Positions 1 to 6,248 of a DNA stretch of 13,406 nt are shown piece by piece. The position numbers and the translations under genes are program-made. Source of the DNA: Leptospiraceae bacterium (lineage in GTDB: Bacteria; Spirochaetota; Leptospiria; Turneriellales; Turneriellaceae); the NCBI GenBank assembly GCA_016788945.1, contig JAEUSA010000226.1, forward strand, positions 1 to 13,406, written 5' to 3'. The notes below the pieces were generated by a model that was not told the DNA's origin, ran no database searches, and saw nothing but the letters and a program-made list of their open reading frames with translations. Position 1 is the first letter of the stretch. Each line of letters opens with the position of its first letter.

Positions 1-1
1 C

Positions 2-664
2 ATCAATACTGGCAAGCCGTCTTCGTTACCCGGTTTTACATTAACCTTCGCGAATGATTCTATTACGAGCATTCTCGGCATACTCAACGCGCATGTCGGT
101 AAATCGAACCTGCTCGTCGTTTCAGCGCCGCAGGTGCTCACACTCGACAATCAAGAAGCGGAAATCAACGTCGGTCAAGACCAACCGGTGCGCGTCAACA
201 CACTGACCACCGCGGTTGGCGGCATCAACCAGTCGCAGAGCTTCGAATACCGGCCTACCGGTGTGAAACTCAAATTCACTCCGCAAGTGAACAAGAACCG
301 CATGATCACGTTGAATCTGTTTCAGGAAATCAAAGACGTCAGCGGCACCGACGCCTCGTCAGGCAACCCGATCATCAGCAAGAAAGATATCAAAACCTTT
401 GTGCGCGTGCAAGACGGCCAGACCATTGTCATCGGCGGCCTTATCAGCAACAACCGCAACACGGCGATGAAAAAGGTACCAATTCTGGGCGATCTGCCGC
501 TTATCGGCTATCTGTTCAAGCGCATCGGCACAGACAGCACTCGTAAAAATCTGATGGTATTTATCACTCCGCACATTCTCACCAACCGCGCTCTCGCCGA
601 CAAAGTTACCGAAGAACTACGGCAAGACCAGATCAGGGAACAAAAACGCGGCCGCATAGACTAA
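2..664 (+). CDS. gspD: GspD, type II secretion secretin, C-terminal part (5' end outside window)
   Basis: The reading frame is open from the first bases of the window, so the gene begins upstream; about 220 C-terminal residues are visible. They form the secretin core that builds the outer-membrane channel for folded exoproteins. Visible hallmarks are the early segment VSAPQVLTLDNQEAEINVG, a stretch typical of secretins, and the signature VPILGDLPLIGYLFKR near the end, the classic secretin motif that precedes the last barrel segments. It is followed by LMVFITPHIL, also family-typical. The tail after that is short, charged and hydrophilic, with no clear pilotin-binding extension. The stop lies 4 bases before the gspE start, so the two are surely cotranscribed. 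PilQ of type IV pili shares this domain, but the GspE/GspF-like proteins that follow favour a type II system. Confidence 0.93.
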   Translation: MNTGKPSSLPGFTLTFANDSITSILGILNAHVGKSNLLVVSAPQVLTLDNQEAEINVGQDQPVRVNTLTTAVGGINQSQSFEYRPTGVKLKFTPQVNKNRMITLNLFQEIKDVSGTDASSGNPIISKKDIKTFVRVQDGQTIVIGGLISNNRNTAMKKVPILGDLPLIGYLFKRIGTDSTRKNLMVFITPHILTNRALADKVTEELRQDQIREQKRGRID

Positions 665-668
665 GCGC

Positions 669-2372
669 ATGCGCAGATTTGGTGACATTCTTGTCGAAGA
701 AGGATTAATCGAAGAAGACGAGCTGAAAAAGGCTCTGACATTGCAGCGAAAATCGGCCTATAAACTGGGCCAGATTCTCATCAAAAAAGGACTCATCTCA
801 GAAGAAGACGCACTCAAAGCGCTCTCGAAACAGTATGAGATGGAGTATGCCGAAAAACTCGAGCCGCATGACATCGAAGAGCTCGTTGAACGCGTACCCC
901 TCAAATTCGTGCAGAAATACCGTGTTGTACCCTATTACCTGAAAGACCGCGAAATCAAGATCGCGATGACTGACCCGTCGATTCTGCATCCACTCGACGA
1001 ATTCAGGCTGCTATTCATCGGCTACGACGTCGTGCCCATACTCACGCGCGAAACCGAAATTCTGCGCCTGATTCATAATATCTACGAAGCCAAGAGCCGG
1101 GCAGAAGACAGCGATCTCGAAATGGGCGAAGGCCTCGAGATTTTAGATGACATTCAGGACCTGCAGGATTCCACCGAACTCGCCAATCAGGCACCGATCA
1201 TCAAACTTGTGAACATGATTCTGTCGAATGCGGTCAACGAAAAAGCTTCAGACATACACTTCGAACCGCAAGAAAAAGAGTTTATTATCCGTTTTCGTAT
1301 CGATGGTATTTTGCACAAAATGATGTCGCCACCAAAATCGGTGCAAAACGGCGTCATCTCGCGCGTCAAGATCATGGCGAACCTGAATATCGCTGAAAAC
1401 CGCCTGCCGCAGGACGGCCGCATTCGCCTGCGCTTCGGCGGCAACGACATCGACATACGCGTGTCATCGCTTCCCACACAGCACGGTGAACGCCTCGTGC
1501 TGCGTCTGTTGAACCGTACCGCCGCCAAGTATGACCTTGCCAACATCGGTTTTGAAAAAGAGACCTATGAACTGTTCATCGAGACGATCAATCACCCCAA
1601 CGGCATTGTACTGATTACCGGCCCCACGGGTTCTGGTAAAACAACGACATTGTACGCTGCGCTGACAAGGCTCAACAGCCCAGAGCGCAATATTATCACT
1701 GTGGAAGATCCGATTGAATACCAGATCGAGGGTATCGGTCAGGTGCAGGCGCGCTCGAAGATCGGCTTTACTTTCGCCGAAGGGTTACGTTCCATTCTGC
1801 GTCAAGACCCTGACGTGATCATGGTCGGTGAGATTCGCGACGAAGAAACCGCGCGCATCGCAATACAATCGTCGCTCACCGGTCACCTTGTCTTTTCTAC
1901 TTTGCATACGAACGATGCCCCTTCGGCTGTTACCCGACTTCTCGACATGGGTATCGAGCCGTTTCTGGTAACGTCAACCTGCCGCGGCATCATGGCGCAG
2001 CGCCTTGTCCGTCGCCTGTGCCCGCATTGCAGAAAAGAGAAAAGCACCACCGCTAAAATACTACAGTCACTCGGCATGCACCACCATATCGATAAGAAAG
2101 GCAAAGGTACGAAAGCGCCTACGGGAAAAATACGGATTTATGAGCCGCGCGGCTGTAAAGAATGTATGAACACCGGTTACCGGGGCCGCCTCGGGGTCTA
2201 TGAATTTATGCCAATGACGGGTAAACTGCGCGACATGGTTCTCAACCGCGCCTCTCTCGACGATATCAAGAAACAGGCAATCGCCGAAGGAATGATCACC
2301 CTGCGCAATGCGGCGCTTCGCCAAGTCGTCGCCGGCGTTACCTCGCTTGACGAGGCAATGAGAATAACCTGA
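669..2372 (+). CDS. gspE: GspE, type II secretion assembly ATPase with MshEN-type N-terminus
   Basis: This 567-residue cytoplasmic hexameric ATPase powers pseudopilus assembly. The catalytic part is complete: Walker A GPTGSGKTT at 318-326, Asp box around TVEDPIEYQ (344-352), Walker B DVIMVGEIRDEET (382-394), His box GHLVFSTLHTNDAPSA (405-420), and a zinc tetracysteine site at C451, C454, C496 and C499. The stretch TRLLDMGIEPFLV is closer to GspE than to PilB. Residues 3-26 and 32-55 are two tandem 24-residue repeats (G, L, G, I/L, A-L, Q in register) separated by five residues, the pattern of the MshEN c-di-GMP-binding domain. The ATG follows the gspD stop by 4 bases; no strong Shine-Dalgarno sequence is seen. 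A type IV pilus PilB is the alternative, but the neighbours and C-terminal sequence argue for type II secretion. Confidence 0.95.
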   Translation: MRRFGDILVEEGLIEEDELKKALTLQRKSAYKLGQILIKKGLISEEDALKALSKQYEMEYAEKLEPHDIEELVERVPLKFVQKYRVVPYYLKDREIKIAMTDPSILHPLDEFRLLFIGYDVVPILTRETEILRLIHNIYEAKSRAEDSDLEMGEGLEILDDIQDLQDSTELANQAPIIKLVNMILSNAVNEKASDIHFEPQEKEFIIRFRIDGILHKMMSPPKSVQNGVISRVKIMANLNIAENRLPQDGRIRLRFGGNDIDIRVSSLPTQHGERLVLRLLNRTAAKYDLANIGFEKETYELFIETINHPNGIVLITGPTGSGKTTTLYAALTRLNSPERNIITVEDPIEYQIEGIGQVQARSKIGFTFAEGLRSILRQDPDVIMVGEIRDEETARIAIQSSLTGHLVFSTLHTNDAPSAVTRLLDMGIEPFLVTSTCRGIMAQRLVRRLCPHCRKEKSTTAKILQSLGMHHHIDKKGKGTKAPTGKIRIYEPRGCKECMNTGYRGRLGVYEFMPMTGKLRDMVLNRASLDDIKKQAIAEGMITLRNAALRQVVAGVTSLDEAMRIT

Positions 2373-2382
2373 TGGGAAGTCA

Positions 2383-2411
2383 GGCGGATCTGCGTTTCCG
2401 CCGAACGTTCG
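2383..2411. repeat. Intergenic inverted repeats between gspE and gspF
   Basis: The 58-base gspE-gspF gap holds a hairpin GGCGGA (2383-2388), 8-base loop, TCCGCC (2397-2402), directly followed by the perfect 10-base palindrome CGAACGTTCG (2402-2411). No T-run follows, so this is not a standard intrinsic terminator. It may be a processing or mRNA-stability element, or chance in GC-rich DNA. Confidence 0.4.
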
Positions 2412-2430
2412 CCGCGCTTAAGTAAATACG

Positions 2431-3651
2431 ATGCCGCACTACCAGTACACAGCATTCAGCCCCAAAGGACAGAAAATAACCGACGTCATCGAAGCGTCGT
2501 CACCGCAAGCTGCGACGCAGAAAATCAAGGCAATGGGCTTTTATGTAAAGACCCTGCGCGAAGACTCGGCAAAACGCGACCGCGAACTGTTTCCTTTCTT
2601 GAGCAATATTCTTTACCGTATCAAACGCAAAGATGCGGGCATTTTTGCGCGCCAGTTGGGCACGTTGTTGGGTGCGGGAATTCCACTCAACGAAGCACTC
2701 AGCGACATCGGCGAACAGACAGAAAACATTCACCTGAAAAAAATCATTCAGGAAATGAAACAGCAGGTGATTGAGGGCAAATCGCTTTCCGAGGCGATGA
2801 ATAAACATGCCAATGTGTTTCCGCCCGTCTACGAAAGTATGGTGCGCGTCGGCGAAGCGACGGGTAACTATGAACCGACGCTCAAACGGCTTGCCGATCT
2901 CGAGGAGCGCAATGAAGAGCTCAAGGCGCGCGCCATCACCGCAATGATTTATCCGATGTTTATGCTGCTGATCTCGGTTGGCGTGGTATTTTTCCTCATG
3001 ACATCTGTCGTGCCGCAGCTTTCTGACCTGTTCAGCGGCTTTAAGGCAGAACTGCCGCTGATCACGCGCATCGTCATCGGGCTCTCGCGGTTCTTTTCGT
3101 CGTTCTGGCATGTGATGATTCTCGCGGCATTCGGCGGTGTGTACGCGTTTGTGCGTTACCGCAAGACGCCTGAGGGCAGGCATAAAACCGACAAAATGAT
3201 CATGCGGATTCCTTTTTTTGGCGGGCTGTTGCGCCGCATTCAGGTGGGATTGTTTTGCCGCAACCTCGGTATTCTGGTCGAAAGTCAGGTACCGCTGCTC
3301 GACGCGCTGAAGATCGTTGCAGGCACGATTACGAATTCGATTTTTATCGATGAGCTGAACTCCGCCTCGCAGCAAATCAAAGAAGGTTCGTCTTTGCGTG
3401 AATCGCTGCGAAACTCTGTGATTTTGCCGCAGATGGCACGCGGTATGATTGCGGCAGGTGAAAGTACTGACCGCCTTGCCGAACTGCTCATAAAGGCAGC
3501 GGAAATTATGGAATCGGAAGTTGACAGCTCGGTCAGGCGCATGACACAATCACTCGAACCGATCATGATCGTCTTTCTCGGCGGCATTGTCGCCGCGATC
3601 ATGGCGGCGGTCATGTTGCCGATGTACAAGATGACCGAATATATCAAATAA
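2431..3651 (+). CDS. gspF: GspF, type II secretion inner-membrane platform protein
   Basis: The 406-residue polytopic inner-membrane protein couples the GspE ATPase to pseudopilus assembly. Length and layout match the family: an N-terminal segment (YTAFSPKGQ, residues 6-14), then two T2SSF domains. The first starts around FARQLGTLLGAGIPLNEAL (72-90), the second around FCRNLGILVESQVPLLDAL (275-293). Hydrophobic segments lie near 170-195, 225-242 and 376-397, the last ending in the usual LPMY. The gene follows gspE after a 58-base gap with inverted repeats. In known Leptospira the pseudopilin gspG follows, but here the next gene is a glycosyltransferase, so the pseudopilins must lie elsewhere. 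PilC is the paralogous alternative. Confidence 0.93.
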   Translation: MPHYQYTAFSPKGQKITDVIEASSPQAATQKIKAMGFYVKTLREDSAKRDRELFPFLSNILYRIKRKDAGIFARQLGTLLGAGIPLNEALSDIGEQTENIHLKKIIQEMKQQVIEGKSLSEAMNKHANVFPPVYESMVRVGEATGNYEPTLKRLADLEERNEELKARAITAMIYPMFMLLISVGVVFFLMTSVVPQLSDLFSGFKAELPLITRIVIGLSRFFSSFWHVMILAAFGGVYAFVRYRKTPEGRHKTDKMIMRIPFFGGLLRRIQVGLFCRNLGILVESQVPLLDALKIVAGTITNSIFIDELNSASQQIKEGSSLRESLRNSVILPQMARGMIAAGESTDRLAELLIKAAEIMESEVDSSVRRMTQSLEPIMIVFLGGIVAAIMAAVMLPMYKMTEYIK

Positions 3652-3688
3652 GCCGCATAGGTGATGTTCCGTCACCAGTGTGGCTTAT
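3648..3688. promoter_or_regulatory. Long hairpin spanning gspF stop and glycosyltransferase start region
   Basis: ATAAGCC (3648-3654) pairs with GGCTTAT (3682-3688), and GGTGA (3660-3664) pairs with TCACC (3672-3676). The intervening GCATA and AGTGT pair through two Watson-Crick and two G-U pairs with one A-A mismatch. The result is a nearly continuous 17-position stem with a 7-base loop. It contains the gspF stop codon in the 5' arm. The alternative GTG start (3680) of the next gene lies in the 3' arm, and the ATG at 3692 is 3 bases beyond the stem. No T-run follows, so a simple intrinsic terminator is unlikely. A 3'-end stabiliser for the gsp message or a translational block on the downstream gene are possibilities. 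Confidence 0.6.
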
Positions 3689-3691
3689 GCA

Positions 3692-4849
3692 ATGCTGCTA
3701 AAAATTCTTGAACTGATCTCCGGGTTTCGCCGGCGCCGCATGCGCCTGAGGCGTATTTTTTTGCGCAAGGTGATTCCGCCCAAGATTCTGATTGTACGCA
3801 ACGATGGTCTCGGTGATTTTATTCTGACGCTGCCGATTATCTCGGCAATTAAAGCTGAACTGCCGCATGCGCGTATCTATGTACTTGCGGCGCGGCCACT
3901 GCACAGCATGGCGGCTTTTTTGCCTGAAATAGACGGCTGGGTACTCGACCCCGGTTGCCTGCTCAAGCGGCATACCCGGAAAAAACCTGCATTGCAGGTA
4001 AAAACCGAATACTATAATTTGATGCGCGAAGTCGCCGCCTACCGCTTCGACCTCGCACTGTTTTGTTATGCGGAAAAACGCAGCGCGGCGCTCGCGCAGC
4101 AGGCGGGCATACCCTACCGGCTGGGGCCGCTCAGAAAGAGCTTCTTTTACCGTTTCAACCTGTGGTACTATATTCCGCGTCGCAAAACGGGACAGTCGGA
4201 GTTTCAGCTCAATCTGAAGATTCTGCGTTCGCTGAAAATGAACAATACGTTCCGCTTTCCCAAAGTCGAAATACCCGAGCTGAGTGCAAAACTGGCGCGT
4301 GGACGTTATGTTGTTATGCATCCCTACAAGCGCTCGGGTACAGCGCTGGTCTGGCCGATCGAAAACTTTCAAGCGCTGGCGCGAACCCTGTCAGCAAACA
4401 AACTGCCCACCATCGTAATCGGTGACCGCGACGATGAAACGATACTCCACTCTTATTTCGGCAGCATTCCGCATGTCACGGTGCGCTGCGATCTCAATCT
4501 CGTACAGACTGCGGCGCTGGTTAAGGGGGCTTACCATTTCTTCGGCAATTCGTCAGGTCCGTTGCATGTGGCATCACTCGTCGGCACACCGCATACGGGT
4601 TTTTATCCGCAAAATAAGAGCGCCGCGCCCCGCCGCTGGCGCACCTTACCCCTGCCCGGCGCCCCCCGCCTCAGCGAACACCTGCTGAGTACCGAGTTTC
4701 CGGTGGCCTGCGTCGAATGCCGCCTTAAACGCTGTGAATTTTATCCGTGTACGGCCAAAATTGCTGTCGAAAGTGCTGCGGATGCCATGCGGTTCTGGAA
4801 GCGGCCAGGCAAAGCAAAACGGCCACGCGCAAAACGCGGAAAAAAGTAA
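3692..4849 (+). CDS. Glycosyltransferase family 9 (heptosyltransferase-like)
   Basis: This is probably an ADP-heptose:LPS heptosyltransferase-type enzyme adding a sugar to lipopolysaccharide core or a related glycolipid at the cytoplasmic face of the inner membrane; the actual donor and acceptor are unknown. The N-terminus is strongly basic (residues about 12-35 from the GTG), then the GT9 opening ILIVRNDGLGDFILTLPII with the conserved D-G-L-G-D. The C-terminal Rossmann half has the donor-site segment FFGNSSGPLHVASLVGTP and, later, a Cys-rich CVECRLKRCEFYPC seen in several GT9 members. It ends in a lysine/arginine tail. The ATG at 3692 was chosen; an in-frame GTG at 3680 would lie inside the hairpin and add four residues. 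Neither has a clear Shine-Dalgarno sequence. It sits 40 bases after gspF and may share its transcript; an intrinsic terminator follows. Confidence 0.85.
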   Translation: MLLKILELISGFRRRRMRLRRIFLRKVIPPKILIVRNDGLGDFILTLPIISAIKAELPHARIYVLAARPLHSMAAFLPEIDGWVLDPGCLLKRHTRKKPALQVKTEYYNLMREVAAYRFDLALFCYAEKRSAALAQQAGIPYRLGPLRKSFFYRFNLWYYIPRRKTGQSEFQLNLKILRSLKMNNTFRFPKVEIPELSAKLARGRYVVMHPYKRSGTALVWPIENFQALARTLSANKLPTIVIGDRDDETILHSYFGSIPHVTVRCDLNLVQTAALVKGAYHFFGNSSGPLHVASLVGTPHTGFYPQNKSAAPRRWRTLPLPGAPRLSEHLLSTEFPVACVECRLKRCEFYPCTAKIAVESAADAMRFWKRPGKAKRPRAKRGKK

Positions 4850-4864
4850 GCGCGCGGTTCAGAT

Positions 4865-4888
4865 CCGCTCCATTGGGCGGCATTTTTT
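4865..4888 (+). terminator. Rho-independent terminator of the gsp-glycosyltransferase unit
   Basis: CCGCTC (4865-4870), loop CATT, GGGCGG (4875-4880) form a 6-bp GC-rich stem with one T-G pair. It is followed after CA by six T (4883-4888). It lies 15 bases after the glycosyltransferase stop and ends two bases before the hem regulatory box, insulating the hem operon from upstream transcription. Confidence 0.75.
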
Positions 4889-4890
4889 CA

Positions 4891-4906
4891 TGACATTTTG
4901 CTGACA
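4891..4906 (+). promoter_or_regulatory. HemR binding site (hem-box TGACA-N6-TGACA) upstream of hemA
   Basis: TGACA at 4891-4895 and 4902-4906 are separated by six bases. The identity in fact runs to 7 bases (TGACATT, 4891-4897 and 4902-4908), giving direct repeats in phase with one helical turn (11 bp), as expected for a head-to-tail OmpR/PhoB-type dimer. From memory, this is exactly the hem-box described for Leptospira HemR upstream of hemA and hmuO. The likely cognate regulator is encoded at 10437-11126 in the same operon. No convincing -10 is visible downstream; CATAAC (4910-4915) is the best weak candidate. Whether binding activates or represses cannot be read from the sequence. Confidence 0.8.
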
Positions 4907-4963
4907 TTGCATAACCATTGCGTTTTGCCCCTGCCCCGCATTCTGATGTTACCCTCAACAAAC

Positions 4964-6247
4964 ATGGACGCGAACGCGTTACTGGAAAACTTTCGGGGCT
5001 ACTCGCTAAGCATTGCGACGCATCCGCTGACGGCCCTTGCTGAGTTTCCTGATTCGCGCACTTTTTATTCCGGCATCGGTGAGGCAGGCAAAACGACTCT
5101 GCCGGCCGGAGTACGCTCGGCGCTCTATATGGCGACCTGCAACCGCATTGAAGTCTACGCTGAATTCGAAGACGGTATGGGCGACGCAGCGGCCGAAGAT
5201 GCATTGCGCGCAATATCGCCGGTTTTTGATGCCATGGTTTTCAAAGACGCGCACTGCTTTCAGGGAAAAGCCATGCTCGAGCACCTGATTGCGGTTGCCA
5301 GCGGCCTCAAAAGCCTCGCGCTCGGTGAGACGCAAATTGCCGGCCAGATTAAACGCGACATGGCGCATGCACAGAGCGCCGGCTGGCTTTCGGCCGGCAT
5401 GCAGACGCTGTTGAAAAAAGTGCTCGAAACACAGAAAAAAATCCGCAGCAACACGGGAATTTCAGAAAATTCATACTCGCTGATGACGCTCGTCGATAAT
5501 CTCATCGCCGAACGCGGGCTAAACCCGATCGATGATGCGCTCATTCTGATCGGCGCGTCAGAAATGTCGGCAAAAGTTGCCCGCTTCGCGATGCGCCGCG
5601 GTGTGAATAAGTTCCTGCTCGTGCGCAAAGATCTCGCCCGGGCGATGAATGCCGAGATGCGCTCGCTGATCGATAGTTACCCGCAGGTTTTTTCACAGAT
5701 CACTCAAGATGATTTTCATGCGCTGCGCTTCAATTTTTCTGCCAATGCCGTCATTCTGGCCTCATCGGTGAGCGACCCGCTGATGGGTGCCGCCGATTGC
5801 GAACGACTGATCGCAGCCAAAGTCATCGATACCAATGCCGCCATTGTCGATCTCTCGTTACCGGCCAATGCCGGTGAAGACGTCGCCGAACGTTATGGCC
5901 GGCAGCTGATTTCGCTCGCTTCGCTGCAACAGCTTTCTGATGCTGCCCGCGCGGAGCGTGCGGCATCGGCAGCCAGCGCCGCGCCGATCATACGCCGCGC
6001 CATCTATCAGTTGTGGCTCGACCTGCTCTACCGCGAAAACACCGGTGTTGTCCAGAGTTACCTGAACGACAAATCGACGCAGAGCGAGGCCGAATGGCAG
6101 CGCCTCGCTGCTGAGGCGGCGCTCAACGAAAAGCAGAAACGCATCATGTATGACTTCATCAAGAAAGAACAGCGCCGGGCGCTGGCCTCGCATCGCGAGA
6201 TGATTCTCGACCTGATTGCCGGCTCGACGGCTGAACGGCCCGGATAG
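4964..6247 (+). CDS. hemA: HemA, glutamyl-tRNA reductase
   Basis: It reduces glutamyl-tRNA(Glu) to glutamate-1-semialdehyde with NADPH, the first committed step of C5-route tetrapyrrole synthesis in the cytoplasm. From the ATG at 4964 it has 427 residues, near the family norm. The catalytic motif ATCNRIEVY holds the nucleophile Cys59. The signature LGETQIAGQIK is at 120-130, the NADPH-domain motif LILIGASEMSAKVA at about 193-206, and a C-terminal helical dimerisation region follows. A longer frame back to TTG 4898 exists, but that codon lies inside the hem-box. ATG 4946 is an intermediate alternative, and none has a clear Shine-Dalgarno sequence. As first gene of the operon behind the HemR box it is the natural control point. 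HemL, which takes its unstable product, is encoded two genes on. Confidence 0.95.
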   Translation: MDANALLENFRGYSLSIATHPLTALAEFPDSRTFYSGIGEAGKTTLPAGVRSALYMATCNRIEVYAEFEDGMGDAAAEDALRAISPVFDAMVFKDAHCFQGKAMLEHLIAVASGLKSLALGETQIAGQIKRDMAHAQSAGWLSAGMQTLLKKVLETQKKIRSNTGISENSYSLMTLVDNLIAERGLNPIDDALILIGASEMSAKVARFAMRRGVNKFLLVRKDLARAMNAEMRSLIDSYPQVFSQITQDDFHALRFNFSANAVILASSVSDPLMGAADCERLIAAKVIDTNAAIVDLSLPANAGEDVAERYGRQLISLASLQQLSDAARAERAASAASAAPIIRRAIYQLWLDLLYRENTGVVQSYLNDKSTQSEAEWQRLAAEAALNEKQKRIMYDFIKKEQRRALASHREMILDLIAGSTAERPG

Positions 6248-6248
6248 C

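Noticed and set aside
683..742. Two TGACATT sequences (683-689 and 736-742) within gspE, resembling hem-box halves
   Set aside because: They are 53 bases apart and inside coding sequence, unlike the 11-bp spacing of the real box.
2500..3549. 349-codon open frame on the minus strand opposite gspF
   Set aside because: It lies fully antisense to a clearly real gspF, and its composition (many His, Arg, Phe) is typical of a shadow frame.
4898..4963. Upstream TTG extension of HemA by 22 residues
   Set aside because: The TTG lies inside the HemR box and the extra residues show no family similarity; a start at 4964 (or 4946) fits better.
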